Shown: one piece after another, positions 17,037-26,734 of the stretch | Numbering within the stretch: position 1 is the stretch's first letter | Layout of the letters: every line of letters begins with the position of its first letter | Program-made: the position numbers and the translations under genes | Source of the DNA: Oscillospiraceae bacterium | GTDB lineage: Bacteria > Bacillota > Clostridia > Oscillospirales > Oscillospiraceae | DNA length: 64,000 nt | Reading direction: 5' to 3' | Assembly: GCA_017542425.1 (NCBI GenBank) | Contig: JAFXXH010000007.1 | Location: 1 to 64,000 of the forward strand | The notes under the pieces: model-generated | What the model saw: the letters and a program-made list of their open reading frames with translations, nothing else | What the model was told of the DNA's origin: nothing | Databases searched by the model: none

Positions 17037-18131
17037 ATGAGTTTGGGCAATTCTATCATGCGGCGGGAAAAGCGTATGGATGAGCGGTTCCAGCAGCGCG
17101 TGATTTCCCTGCACAACCGGAGGGAGTGCGCGCAGGTTTTTCGCTTTCAGGCTGACAATCCGCCACCGGAGACGCGCAAAGCGGCCGTCGGCGCGGTTTG
17201 GAAAAAATACACCGACGTAAACTGCAAATGGGCGCAGTATTACTGGTCATGCAATGGCATCGCCAGCCCCTATTACATTCCGTCCGATGTCTGGTTCAGC
17301 AAGCTCTGCCGAAAGCTGAATTCACTGGATCGTTTCGGCTGGCCGCAGTTTCAGGACAAAAACTATCTTGACCTGTTGTTTCGAGACGTGCGCCAGCCGG
17401 AGATTGTGGTGCGCAACGTGGCCGGACAGCTGTTGGACAGACAGTTTAACGCGATCACGTTGAAAGAAGCGATTGCGCTTTGTCTCCGGGAGGCGGAGCT
17501 GCTGGTAAAACCCAGCATCAGCTCCAAAGGCGGCAGAGGCATTGCGTTTCTCGGCAATGCGGAAAATCCCGCTACGGAGGACACCGTGGCGGCGATGTTT
17601 TCGGAGCGGGGCAATGACTTCAGTGTGCAGCGCGTCCTGCGCCAGCACAGCAAGCTGGCGGCGCTGAACCCCGATTCCATCAATTCCATTCGGGTACAGA
17701 CTTTGCTCTGGAAGGGCAAGGTATACGTCCTCAGCGCACTGGTTCGCGTGGGCGTCAAAGGCTGCCGTGTGGACAATCCGCACGCTTCAGACGGCGTTTC
17801 CTGCGTCCTGACGCCGGAAGGGGCCATGGTTCAGACGGCCTACGATCGAAACTGGCGTTCCAGACCGACTTTGCCCAACGGGGAAGCGCCCGGCGGCTTG
17901 GAAATTCCTTTCTATGACCAGATCATCGAAACTGTTCGGAAGCTTCAGTATCGAGTTCCGCACTCCCGTCTGGTGGGCTGGGATATGTCGGTATCGGAGG
18001 ACGGAGAACCGATTCTGATCGAGGCGAATCTGGATTATCCGGAAGTGTATTTTCATCAGCTTGGCAAAGGGCCGATCATCTGGGATCCGGTCCTGTTTGA
18101 CGACGTGATGGAGTATGTGTTTCACAAGTGA
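17037..18131 (+). CDS. Sugar-transfer-associated ATP-grasp protein (1)
   Basis: A 364-aa ATP-grasp enzyme of the type found beside sugar transferases (ATPgrasp_ST). Nucleotide-binding segments LVKPSISSKGGRGIAFL and FSVQRVLRQH come first, then SINSIRVQT and the metal-binding end GWDMSVSEDGEPILIEANLD. ATP-grasp ligases form an amide or peptide bond through an acyl-phosphate. The probable role is attaching an amino acid to the glycan or its precursor; the substrates are unknown. Start at 17037 follows AAAGAGGTGA. Confidence 0.85.
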   Translation: MSLGNSIMRREKRMDERFQQRVISLHNRRECAQVFRFQADNPPPETRKAAVGAVWKKYTDVNCKWAQYYWSCNGIASPYYIPSDVWFSKLCRKLNSLDRFGWPQFQDKNYLDLLFRDVRQPEIVVRNVAGQLLDRQFNAITLKEAIALCLREAELLVKPSISSKGGRGIAFLGNAENPATEDTVAAMFSERGNDFSVQRVLRQHSKLAALNPDSINSIRVQTLLWKGKVYVLSALVRVGVKGCRVDNPHASDGVSCVLTPEGAMVQTAYDRNWRSRPTLPNGEAPGGLEIPFYDQIIETVRKLQYRVPHSRLVGWDMSVSEDGEPILIEANLDYPEVYFHQLGKGPIIWDPVLFDDVMEYVFHK

Positions 18132-18204
18132 AGGATCTGGAGTCATTTTGTTTTTGAAATCGGCAGGACAGGACAGCGCATGAATGCAGGAAAGGAAGAC
18201 GGAG

Positions 18205-19254
18205 ATGACGATCAATCGAGAAGACATCAAGAACAACAGGATCATTCGCCATGTCTGGTATTTTACCAAAGGACTGTTGCGCAGAAGCCAATTGCGGAAA
18301 AAGGCGGAGGAGACAGCGGAACGCTTTCAGATTCCGTTTTCCTCGGAAAAGGAAAAACAGCGCTGTCTTGCGGACATGCTGCGTATGAACCGGCTGTATG
18401 GATACGACTTCGACGAATACTTCCTGTTCCGTTTCGCGGAAAAACCGCTGCGTGAGCGCCGGACCTTTGTGGCAGACTGGGAGCATTTGGGCTATACCTG
18501 CGCGATGAACAATCCGGCGAACGCGCAGATTTACGACAACAAGTGGAAGACCTATCAGGCTTTTCGGGATTTTTTTCATCGGGAACTGCTCTATTGCGAC
18601 GCCGGACTGCCGGAGGCGGACTTCCGTCTCTTTGAGGAACGGCACCCATCTTACATCGTCAAACCGCTGGACGCCACCTGTGGACGGGGCGTTCGCGTGG
18701 CGCACAGCGGGGAAGACCTGCAGGCGCTGCTCCGGGAAAACGGCGGACGCTTTCTGGCGGAGGAGCTGATCGTGCAGGCCCCGGAACTGGCAAAGCTGCA
18801 TCCGGAATCCGTGAATACCGTCCGGGTTCCCACCATTTCCTATGGGGATTCGGTGGAGATCGTGCATCCATTCCTGCGCGTGGGACAGCATGGCAGTCTG
18901 GTGGACAACGCCGGCTTTGGCGGAATCATCTGTACGCTGGACGTGGATACCGGCCGCGTCATCGCGGCTGCTGACGAACATGGAAACCACTATGAGAACC
19001 ATCCCGACACGAAAGAGAGAATCCTGGGTTTTGTGGTGCCACGGTGGGATGAGGCGAAAAAGGTGGCGGCGGCGCTGGCGCGTGTGGTGCCCGACAATCA
19101 CTACACCGGCTGGGATCTGGCCTGCACAAAGGACGGCGCGTGGGTGCTGGTGGAGGCCAACCGCAGAGGACAGTTCCTCTGGCAGATCTCGGATCTGGTG
19201 GGCTTTCGGAAGGAGATCAAAGACGATCTGGCCCGAATGGGAAAAAAGTACTGA
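18205..19254 (+). CDS. Sugar-transfer-associated ATP-grasp protein (2)
   Basis: A 349-aa relative of the preceding gene: IVKPLDATCGRGVRVA, FLAEELIVQAPELAKLHPESVNTVRV and GWDLACTKDGAWVLVEANRRGQF. Conserved Glu/Asn metal ligands are present, so it should be catalytic. ATG at 18205 is chosen because AAAGGA lies 8 nt upstream; ATG at 18184 would add seven residues with no good ribosome site. Two adjacent paralogues suggest successive additions or two different amino acids. Confidence 0.85.
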   Translation: MTINREDIKNNRIIRHVWYFTKGLLRRSQLRKKAEETAERFQIPFSSEKEKQRCLADMLRMNRLYGYDFDEYFLFRFAEKPLRERRTFVADWEHLGYTCAMNNPANAQIYDNKWKTYQAFRDFFHRELLYCDAGLPEADFRLFEERHPSYIVKPLDATCGRGVRVAHSGEDLQALLRENGGRFLAEELIVQAPELAKLHPESVNTVRVPTISYGDSVEIVHPFLRVGQHGSLVDNAGFGGIICTLDVDTGRVIAAADEHGNHYENHPDTKERILGFVVPRWDEAKKVAAALARVVPDNHYTGWDLACTKDGAWVLVEANRRGQFLWQISDLVGFRKEIKDDLARMGKKY

Positions 19255-19273
19255 GACGGAAATGAGGGGAAGC

Positions 19274-20569
19274 ATGAACCTGAACGGAAAAAAATTGGTT
19301 TTCTTTGGAGGGTCTGGTCTGGACGTCTGCGCGATCGTGCGCGCAAAGGAACTGGGGATTACGACGGTGGTGTGCAACAAGTTTTCCGTGGACAAATCGC
19401 CGGCAAAGGCCATCGCGGATGAAGCCTGGACCGAGGATTTTTCCAACACGGAGCGGATCGGAACTCTGATCCGGGAGCGGCATGTGGACGGCATCTTTGT
19501 CGGATGGACGGATTCCCATCTTCCCTATTACGCGGCGATCTGCCAGCAGAACGGTCTGCCATGCTGTGGGACGCCGGAGCAGTTCGCGATCCTCTCCAAC
19601 AACAAAAAACGTTTCAAGGAACTGTGCGGGCAGTACGGTGTCCCGGTGGTCCGGGAATACCCGCTGAGCATCGACTTTCACCCGGAGGACCTGGCTCGGA
19701 TGCAGTATCCGGTGATGGTGAAACCCGCGGACGGAAGCGGCGGCCGCGGCGTGAAGCGCTGTGACAGCGAGGATGCATTGAAAACCCATTACCGCGCGCT
19801 CTATACACAAGGAAGCACAAATATTATCTGCGAAGAATACATCGACTCCAAAAAAGAGATCTTTTTGAACTATACCATTGTGGATTCCGTCTGCCATTTG
19901 GCTGCCGGTTACATGAGTTTCGATTCCATACGCGCCGACGGCAGTTCTGGTCCCGCACTGCTTCACGTTTATCCCTCCTCCTATCTCCGACTCTATCAGG
20001 ACACGGTGGAGCCGCACGTTCTGCGGATGTTGAAAGGCATCGGTCTGCAAAACGCGGTGCTGTCGCTCCAGGGCTTTGTGGTGGGGGATCGTTTCGTTTT
20101 CCATGAGACCGGTCTGCGTATGGGCGGCGGCCAGTCCTATGTCTTTACCAAAAAGTTGAACGGCCTGAGTGCCCTGGATCAGATGCTGGAGTTTTCCGTC
20201 ACCGGACGGGTTTCCACGTCGGAAACCGGTATCCGGGACAATCCCTATTTTTCCAAGTACGGCGTCAACTACTATATTTCTCTGCGCACGGGACGGATCC
20301 GCGAGATCCGGGGTCTCGAAGCGGTGAAAGCGATGCCGCAGGTGCTGCAGCTCTCCTCCTACCACAAGCCGGGAGACTTCATCCAGGCGGGCACATCTCT
20401 GGACAGCGTGATTTATCGTCTGCATGTCATGGACGATACCCCGGAGCAGTTGGCGAGGACCTTGGAAACCATTGCGCATACGTTCTGCATTTTGGACGAA
20501 AACGGCGAAGAAATGCAGGTGGAGCGCCTGGGATATGACCGGGCTCTGGAAATGATCCACAATGCGTAG
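19274..20569 (+). CDS. ATP-grasp ligase (carboxylase/CPSase-like fold)
   Basis: A 431-aa enzyme with an N-terminal Rossmann-like pre-ATP-grasp domain (KLVFFGGSGLDVCAIVRAKELG) and a central ATP-grasp (LSNNKKRFKELC, VMVKPADGSGGRGVKRC, NIICEEYIDSKKE). A C-terminal region with HETGLRMGGGQSYVF carries the metal-binding residues. It resembles amino-acid ligases of the biotin-carboxylase-like group. Start at 19274 follows GAGGGGA. It is the third ligase in a row. Confidence 0.85.
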   Translation: MNLNGKKLVFFGGSGLDVCAIVRAKELGITTVVCNKFSVDKSPAKAIADEAWTEDFSNTERIGTLIRERHVDGIFVGWTDSHLPYYAAICQQNGLPCCGTPEQFAILSNNKKRFKELCGQYGVPVVREYPLSIDFHPEDLARMQYPVMVKPADGSGGRGVKRCDSEDALKTHYRALYTQGSTNIICEEYIDSKKEIFLNYTIVDSVCHLAAGYMSFDSIRADGSSGPALLHVYPSSYLRLYQDTVEPHVLRMLKGIGLQNAVLSLQGFVVGDRFVFHETGLRMGGGQSYVFTKKLNGLSALDQMLEFSVTGRVSTSETGIRDNPYFSKYGVNYYISLRTGRIREIRGLEAVKAMPQVLQLSSYHKPGDFIQAGTSLDSVIYRLHVMDDTPEQLARTLETIAHTFCILDENGEEMQVERLGYDRALEMIHNA

Positions 20570-20587
20570 AGAAGCGGGGAAGGCGTC

Positions 20588-21586
20588 GTGGGAGAGATCG
20601 GAAGTGAATTCTGGAACGTACCCGCATCCGGGAACGGGAGCGGTCTGTTTCCACTCCACACACAGTGGTTTCTGTCCGGTAGAAGCGCCTTGCGCTCCAT
20701 CGTTCGGGAACTGAGCGACTGTCATACCGTCGCCATGCCATCCTGGTGTTGCGACAGTATGGTGGAGCCATTTCTGGAAGCGGGATTTCAAGTCCGGTTT
20801 TATCCCGTATATTGGGACGGAGGGTTGATTCAGGAGCCGTACACGGATTGCGACGTGTTGTACTTGATGGACTACTTTGGTCATACCGGACAGCAGTGTG
20901 TGCCCCACGCCTGTTCGAGCGTGGTGGTCCAGGATCTCACGCATTCGCTGTTTTCCACCCCCTGCGTCGATGCGGATTACTGTTTCGGTTCTCTTCGGAA
21001 GTGGTGCGGCGTATGGACAGGCGGATATGCCTGGACGCGGGACGGGCGTGTTCTGACTACGGGGGAAGCGGAGGACGGCGTTTACATCGCACTGCGCCGT
21101 GACGCGATGGAGCGTAAGGCAGCCTACATTTGCGGAGGCAGCGGAGGCAAGGACTATCTGGAACTGTTTGCGCAGGCGGAAGACCGCCTCGAGCGTACCG
21201 GGATTGCCCCGGCAGCGCAGCGGGACATCCTGTTGGCGCAAACCCTTGATGTCGCCGGAATACAGACCCGCCGGAGGACGAACGCGGAAACACTGCGGTC
21301 CGCCTTTGCCGAATGGCTGCTCTTCCCGGAGATGGAAGAGACGGACTGCCCCATGTTTGTACCGGTGCTGGTTCCCGACGGCCGTCGGGACAAGCTCCGC
21401 AGCGGACTGATTCGGCATGAGATCTATTGTCCTGTTCACTGGCCGGTCAGCAGCTGTCATCGGCTTGATGCGCGGGAGCGGGTTTTATATGAAAATGAGC
21501 TCAGTCTGGTCTGTGACCAGCGATATACAGTGGAGAATATGCAGCGCATGGTGAACGTGATCCATTCGCTTTGGAAGGAAGAATGA
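20588..21586 (+). CDS. PLP-dependent aminotransferase-like protein
   Basis: A 332-aa protein that looks like a short fold-type I PLP enzyme of DegT type: LSGRSALRSIVREL near the N-terminus, then MPSWCCDSMVEPF, YLMDYFGHTGQ and FGSLRKWCGVWTGG, where Lys would hold PLP. It is shorter than the ~380-440 aa of ordinary DegT enzymes and lacks the SFNGNK form of the lysine loop. It begins at GTG after GGGGAAGG. The substrate is unknown; it belongs to the ligase cluster by spacing. Confidence 0.65.
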   Translation: MGEIGSEFWNVPASGNGSGLFPLHTQWFLSGRSALRSIVRELSDCHTVAMPSWCCDSMVEPFLEAGFQVRFYPVYWDGGLIQEPYTDCDVLYLMDYFGHTGQQCVPHACSSVVVQDLTHSLFSTPCVDADYCFGSLRKWCGVWTGGYAWTRDGRVLTTGEAEDGVYIALRRDAMERKAAYICGGSGGKDYLELFAQAEDRLERTGIAPAAQRDILLAQTLDVAGIQTRRRTNAETLRSAFAEWLLFPEMEETDCPMFVPVLVPDGRRDKLRSGLIRHEIYCPVHWPVSSCHRLDARERVLYENELSLVCDQRYTVENMQRMVNVIHSLWKEE

Positions 21587-21587
21587 C

Positions 21588-22619
21588 GTGCTCAAAGTTT
21601 ATACCCTAAAAGAATCAGAAGCGTGGGATTCTGTGGTTCGCTCCTTTCGGGCGTATGATACCTATTGGCTCAGCGGATATGTCAAAGCGTTTCAGATTCA
21701 TGGAGATGGTGCGCCTCTCCTGCTTTTTTACGAAGACGGCAAGACGCGTGGCATCCATGTGGTGATGAAGCGAGATATTGCGCAGGATGAGAGGTTTCGG
21801 AACCGTATTCCGGAATCCGAATATTTTGACGTGACGACACCCTATGGCTACGGCGGCTGGCTCATAGAAGGGGAACAGACGGGGCCTCTGTTCGACGCTT
21901 ACAGCGCGTGGCTGCATGAAAATGGCATCATCAGCGAGTTTGTTCGCTTTCACCCCATGCTGCAAAACCATGCGGCGTGCGGTGATTTCTATGAAGTTGT
22001 GCCGTTGGGCGAGGTGGTTCACATGGATCTGACCTCTCCAGAGGTGATTTGGAACAACCTGACCAGCAAAAACCGGAACATGATCCGGAAGGCGCTCAAA
22101 AATGAGATCCGTATCTACAACGGCAGATTTCCGGAGATCTATGAGACATTCCGTGCGATCTACAACGCGACGATGGACAAGGACGGGGCGGATGACTATT
22201 ACTATTTTCAGCCCGCGTTTTATGCGTCCATTTTGGAGGACCTGCCACAGAATGCGCAGGTCTTCTGGGCGGAGAAAGACGGAACGGTCATCGCCGCATC
22301 CATTATGCTGACAGCCAATGGTCGGATGAACTATCATCTGTCCGGGAGTTTGCGGGAGTACAGTTCCCTGGCACCGGGGAATCTGATCCTTTATCAGGCA
22401 GCGCTCTGGGGCTGCGCCAACGGCTTCCAGACCCTATATCTGGGTGGGGGCGTTGGTTCCGGAGAGGACAGTTTGTTTCGCTTTAAACGTGCGTTCTATA
22501 AGGGTGAACTGCACCGTTTTTCCATCGGGAAAAGAATCTGCGACATGGCGCGCTATGCGGAATTGGTCCGACTGCGGGAAGAGACAGATCGCAGCTATTT
22601 TCCCAAGTATCGAGCATAG
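21588..22619 (+). CDS. FemAB-like / GNAT-fold acyltransferase
   Basis: A 343-aa protein with two GNAT halves as in FemA/FemX-type aminoacyltransferases: LLLFYEDGKTRGIHVVMKRDI in the first, then NNLTSKNRNMIRKALKNEI and VFWAEKDGTVIAASIMLTANGRMNYHLSGS, ending LYLGGGVGSGEDSLFRFKRAF. FemAB enzymes transfer amino acids from aminoacyl-tRNA to lipid-linked precursors. Here one could act on an undecaprenol-linked amino sugar. The GTG start is 1 nt after the previous stop, with GGAAGGAAG upstream. Confidence 0.8.
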   Translation: MLKVYTLKESEAWDSVVRSFRAYDTYWLSGYVKAFQIHGDGAPLLLFYEDGKTRGIHVVMKRDIAQDERFRNRIPESEYFDVTTPYGYGGWLIEGEQTGPLFDAYSAWLHENGIISEFVRFHPMLQNHAACGDFYEVVPLGEVVHMDLTSPEVIWNNLTSKNRNMIRKALKNEIRIYNGRFPEIYETFRAIYNATMDKDGADDYYYFQPAFYASILEDLPQNAQVFWAEKDGTVIAASIMLTANGRMNYHLSGSLREYSSLAPGNLILYQAALWGCANGFQTLYLGGGVGSGEDSLFRFKRAFYKGELHRFSIGKRICDMARYAELVRLREETDRSYFPKYRA

Positions 22620-22630
22620 GAGGACGGACA

Positions 22631-23305
22631 ATGAATGTACTTGTAATCGCACCTCATAGAGATGACGAGATCCTGGGCGTCGGTGGAACGATTCTGAAAC
22701 GAAAGGCCGCCGGGGACCGGGTCACCGTCTGCGTCGCCACCGCGTCAGAAGGAATGGAGTGGACGGAGCATACCAAAACAATCCACCGGGAGATGCTGCA
22801 GGCGCACGCCTACTGCGGAATTGATCGCTACATCGGTCTGCCCTTCAAGCCGGTGATCCTGGAAAGCTATTCCCGGTCCGACTTCAATAAGGCCCTTCTG
22901 CAGGTGGTGCGGGAGGAGGCACCGGAGGAGGTCTATGTTCCCTTCTGGGGTGATATGCAAAAGGACCATCGTCTGGTCTGCGAAGCGGCCATGGTGGTGC
23001 TACGGGCAAAGTACAAGCATCCGGTGCAAAGAATCTATGCCTACGAGACCTTGTCAGAAACCGGGATCAACCTGCCCAATGCGGAAAATGCTTTCCTGCC
23101 GAATGTTTTTGAAGACATCAGCGACTACTTGGAGCAAAAGCTGCACGCGCTGCACTTTTTTGCATCTCAGATGTCGGATTTCCCGGATTTGAGATCCTAT
23201 CAGGCGGTGGAAGCGTTGGCGAGGCTCCGTGGTGCGACCGCAGATCTGCCTGCGGCGGAGGCGTTCATGTTGATCCGGGAAATCAAGCGGGTGGGAGAAA
23301 GATGA
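22631..23305 (+). CDS. PIG-L/LmbE-family N-deacetylase
   Basis: A 224-aa Zn-dependent deacetylase. The hallmark PHRDDEILGVGGT (His and two Asp: zinc and catalytic base) lies at residues 8-20, and the second metal histidine is in WGDMQKDHRLV. Family members remove N-acetyl from GlcNAc-linked lipids or sugars. In this locus it would free a sugar amine that can then be acylated by a ligase or FemAB-like enzyme. It overlaps the next gene by 4 nt. Confidence 0.9.
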   Translation: MNVLVIAPHRDDEILGVGGTILKRKAAGDRVTVCVATASEGMEWTEHTKTIHREMLQAHAYCGIDRYIGLPFKPVILESYSRSDFNKALLQVVREEAPEEVYVPFWGDMQKDHRLVCEAAMVVLRAKYKHPVQRIYAYETLSETGINLPNAENAFLPNVFEDISDYLEQKLHALHFFASQMSDFPDLRSYQAVEALARLRGATADLPAAEAFMLIREIKRVGER

Positions 23306-23988
23306 TGTATCGGTTTTTCAAACGGAGCTTTGACCTGCTCTGTTCCGTACTTGCGCTGACGGTGCTTTCCCCGGCGATTCTGCTGATCGCATGTGGCATC
23401 AAGCTTTCCAGCGCTGGCCCGGTGTTTTATAAAAGCGAGCGGATCGGTCGGCACCGTCATCCCTTTACCATGTTCAAATTCCGGACCATGCACCTCAAAT
23501 CGGAGCAGGCGCAGGAGAGCCAGTATCTGGTGAACCAGGCGAGAATCTTCAAGTTTGGCAGTTTTCTCAGGAAAAGCAAACTGGACGAACTGCCGCAGTT
23601 GCTCAATGTGTTGTTGGGGGACATGTCCATCGTGGGTCCCAGACCCTATGGCAGAAAGTTCACAGGGCAGCATTATGTGGGCAAATATGAACAGATCCTG
23701 GATGTTCGGCCTGGCCTGGCCTGCCTGGACAGCCTGTATGACTATACGCATGGCGAACTCTTCGTACCCGATGAGCAGGAATACCGGCAAAACGTACTTC
23801 CGGTTAGAACAGAACTGGCCAGACTCTATGTGGCGCGGAAGGGCGTTGGTCTGGATGTGTATTGTATTCTCCGGACCGTCGGCGTGATGTTTGCGATCGT
23901 GGTATTGAAAAAGACGCGTTTTGTCTATACCGCATGGGAGAAACAAGCAAGCATGGCGCTGACGCAGACGTCGGCTGCCGGGAGGTGA
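23302..23988 (+). CDS. Undecaprenyl-phosphate sugar-1-phosphate transferase (initiating)
   Basis: A 228-aa monotopic polyprenol-phosphate phosphoglycosyl transferase. It has an N-terminal hydrophobic re-entrant helix (LLCSVLALTVLSPAILLIACGI) and FKFRTMH. The signature FGSFLRKSKLDELPQLLNVLLGDMSIVGPRP contains the catalytic Asp-Glu dyad. It loads the first sugar phosphate on undecaprenol. It also has a C-terminal extension with a further hydrophobic stretch (VGVMFAIVVL). Confidence 0.93.
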   Translation: MMYRFFKRSFDLLCSVLALTVLSPAILLIACGIKLSSAGPVFYKSERIGRHRHPFTMFKFRTMHLKSEQAQESQYLVNQARIFKFGSFLRKSKLDELPQLLNVLLGDMSIVGPRPYGRKFTGQHYVGKYEQILDVRPGLACLDSLYDYTHGELFVPDEQEYRQNVLPVRTELARLYVARKGVGLDVYCILRTVGVMFAIVVLKKTRFVYTAWEKQASMALTQTSAAGR

Positions 23989-23996
23989 GAGACGCG

Positions 23997-25154
23997 ATGG
24001 ATTTTCATGGAATTAGAGTATTGGTGACGGACGGAGCCGGGCGGCAGACCCTGACGGTATTGCATGGCCTGCGGGACCTGGGGTGCCGCGTCTCCATTTT
24101 GTGTACATCCAAGCTGGATTTTTGCTATGCATCCAGAATCCCGGAGGAGAAGCTTCTGGACGAGCGGGCCTCCCCAGCTCACAGTGGTTTTTGCGACTAT
24201 ATCCTGTCGCTGGCTGCTTCTGGCAAGTATGATGTGCTCTTGCCCGTGGGCGAAATGACCACCAACCGCATTACGCTCATCGAGGATGCGGTCAAAAAAC
24301 ATGTCAAGCTCGCCTGTGCGCCTCGTTCGGCTTACATCAACGCCTTTGATAAGCAGCGGACCTTTGAATACGCGGCGCAAAACGGAATTCCCGCGCCGAA
24401 GACCAGGTTGAGAACTCAGACCGTGGAGGACTATCTTGAGACGGTGTCCTTCCCCCTGATTATCAAGCCCCGCAACGGCGTGGGTTCCATCGGATTCCAT
24501 AAGTTTTCCCGGCGTGAGGACTTTGAGCCCTATCTCCGGGAGCATGGAATTGATTTGGATCTCTATGTTTTGCAGGAATATGTGGACTATGAAAAGCGTC
24601 TGGGCACGATTTTGTTCATGGACCAGAAGGACAACGTCTGTATGGCCTATGCGGATGAAGTGCTGCGCTGGTATCCATTGGACGCCGGTAGTGCCTGCTG
24701 CATAAGATCCATCGACTACCCAGAGGTAATCCAGTGGTCTGCGGATTTGCTGCGTGCGATGCATTGGCGCGGCGTGGCTGCCTTGTCTTTTATGGTAGAC
24801 CGGACTACGGGTGAACCGAAGCTGTTGGAAATAAATGGACGCATTCCTGCGAGCATTCGGCTCAGTCGCCAATGCGGTTTCAATGTAGCAAAACTGTTGC
24901 TGGAGATGGCTTTTGACGAGGATGTCGAACAATATGGACCAAATCGGGTGTTCGGTCAGGTGACCCGTCATTTTCACGCAGAAATTCCATGGTTCCTTCA
25001 TTCTAAGGACAGGTTCCGTTGTGAACCTTCCTGGTTCAGTTGGAGGAATACAAAAGATGTCGTTTTCTGGCGGGATGATCCAAAACCATGGTTTAAGTAT
25101 ACGATTCAAAAGCTCTTTGGATATGGTGAATTCAAAAAGAAGAGACAGCATTAA
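23997..25154 (+). CDS. ATP-grasp ligase (4)
   Basis: A 385-aa ATP-grasp enzyme: N-terminal domain RVLVTDGAGRQTLTVLHGLRDLG, then LIIKPRNGVGSIGFHKF, YVLQEYVDYEKRLG and the metal end FMVDRTTGEPKLLEINGRIPASIRLS. The start at 23997 is set by GGAGGTGA just upstream. It is the fourth ATP-grasp in the locus. The fold is that of carboxylate-amine ligases; the substrates are unknown. Codon use drifts to AT-rich near its end. Confidence 0.87.
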   Translation: MDFHGIRVLVTDGAGRQTLTVLHGLRDLGCRVSILCTSKLDFCYASRIPEEKLLDERASPAHSGFCDYILSLAASGKYDVLLPVGEMTTNRITLIEDAVKKHVKLACAPRSAYINAFDKQRTFEYAAQNGIPAPKTRLRTQTVEDYLETVSFPLIIKPRNGVGSIGFHKFSRREDFEPYLREHGIDLDLYVLQEYVDYEKRLGTILFMDQKDNVCMAYADEVLRWYPLDAGSACCIRSIDYPEVIQWSADLLRAMHWRGVAALSFMVDRTTGEPKLLEINGRIPASIRLSRQCGFNVAKLLLEMAFDEDVEQYGPNRVFGQVTRHFHAEIPWFLHSKDRFRCEPSWFSWRNTKDVVFWRDDPKPWFKYTIQKLFGYGEFKKKRQH

Positions 25155-25254
25155 CTTCTTTCAAAACCGTCAAGCCGTCTGATATGAGACAGTTTGCAAT
25201 TATCAGGTGGAACGAACGATATCAGAAACACGAAGTGTGAGGGAATATTCAGAT

Positions 25255-26592
25255 ATGGGTCTTTCAACGACACTTGCACAGGACCTGGAAGCGATTCAGC
25301 ATCTGTCAGAGCGAGATGTTGCGCAGCTCCAAACCCTGATCATTGATTATTTTGCTGCGGCATATGCGGGCTATCAGCAGAACAGAGCCTTTAACCGGGC
25401 TGTGGAAACTGTGGTGTATGCCCAGGGTGGTACAGACGAGAGCTGTGTCCTTTTCCAAACCAAACGATATCCTGTGCGTTTGGCTGCTTTTATGAATTCC
25501 ATCTATGGCCATGGCGCGGAACTGGATGACGGGAATAAAAAGGCTGCCGGGCATGCCGGCGTTCATCTGATTCCTGCTGTGTTCGCATTGGCGGACAAGC
25601 TGGGCAGCAGCAATGAAGATGTGCTGCTTGCCCTGGCCACAGGGTATGAAGCGTATATTCGCATCTCGTCTGCTGCACAGCCAGGACTGGTTGCCAGGGG
25701 CTTTCATTCCACAGGCATGGCGGGAACACTTGCCTGCGCTGCGGCTTGTGCGAAACTGTACCACTTGGATGCGCAAGGGATTGAAGATGCGGTCGCATTG
25801 GCAACCACCATGTCTGGAGGCTTGTTGTCATATGGCGATTCCCGCCCTGCCATCAAGCCGCTGAATCCGGCAAAAGCTGCGGAAAACGGTGTGTTTGCCG
25901 CGATGTTGGCCAAGGAGGGGCTGCAAGGTCCGACAGAGGCGTTGGAAGGGCAAAACGGGTGGTTCCATGCCGTCACAGACAAGGTGGATGAGAACTGTCT
26001 GAAAGCCGCGGATCATCTGCTGCTTCATGACTGCTATTTTAAGCTGTATCCGTCATGCCGTCACACGCACTGCGGTATTGATGCTGCTGTGGCATTGCAC
26101 GCCAAGGTTTCCATCAAGGATATCGACACGATCCGTGTATATATTTACCCCAATGCAATAAAACTGGCAGGGATCAGGGTTCCGAAAAACCAGGACGAAA
26201 CCAAATTTTCCATCCAGTACACACTGGCGTGTGCTTTGTTGAACGGTTCGTATGGCATTTCAGACATGGAACCTCCGAGACTGACGTCTGAAGTACTGGA
26301 ACTAATCGATAAAACTCAGTTGATCGCAGAAGAATCGATGGAGGACAGGGCCAGGGGCATCCGTGGAACGAGAGTGGTGATTGTCAAGAAAAACGGTGAG
26401 AGAATCGAAGAGACTGTTCTTGTTCCCAAAGGTGATCCGGAAAACCCCCTGACGCAGAATGATATTATCGAAAAATTGCGGGTGTGCGCAAAGGGGCAAG
26501 CGGACGATCAAATATTGATGAGGCTTGTGGATAGAATCAAAGAGATAGAAGGAAAATCAGGATTTCAAAACCCAATGGCAGTTCTGAAATGA
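25255..26592 (+). CDS. MmgE/PrpD-family protein inside the glycan locus
   Basis: A 445-aa member of the superfamily that includes 2-methylcitrate dehydratase, cis-aconitate decarboxylase and iminodisuccinate epimerase. The N-terminal helical domain has GHGAELDDGNKKAAGHAG, the central part FHSTGMAGTLACAAAC, and the C-terminus FKLYPSCRHTHCGIDAA. Start at 25255 gives a length equal to the paralogue at 45192 (444 aa). A GTG at 25207 is possible. Such enzymes are not expected in capsule loci; epimerisation or dehydration of an acid for later ligation is a guess. Confidence 0.82.
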   Translation: MGLSTTLAQDLEAIQHLSERDVAQLQTLIIDYFAAAYAGYQQNRAFNRAVETVVYAQGGTDESCVLFQTKRYPVRLAAFMNSIYGHGAELDDGNKKAAGHAGVHLIPAVFALADKLGSSNEDVLLALATGYEAYIRISSAAQPGLVARGFHSTGMAGTLACAAACAKLYHLDAQGIEDAVALATTMSGGLLSYGDSRPAIKPLNPAKAAENGVFAAMLAKEGLQGPTEALEGQNGWFHAVTDKVDENCLKAADHLLLHDCYFKLYPSCRHTHCGIDAAVALHAKVSIKDIDTIRVYIYPNAIKLAGIRVPKNQDETKFSIQYTLACALLNGSYGISDMEPPRLTSEVLELIDKTQLIAEESMEDRARGIRGTRVVIVKKNGERIEETVLVPKGDPENPLTQNDIIEKLRVCAKGQADDQILMRLVDRIKEIEGKSGFQNPMAVLK

Positions 26593-26734
26593 GATTCCCG
26601 CACGTTCTTTGCGCAGAAACCTTCTGCCCGAGTATGTGAGCAAAGAGGAAACTGTGCGCACCGTGGACTGGCTTCAACGGACTATGTGGTGAAACCATAG
26701 TTGACGTTTTTATTATACAATTCAGAAAAGAGTA

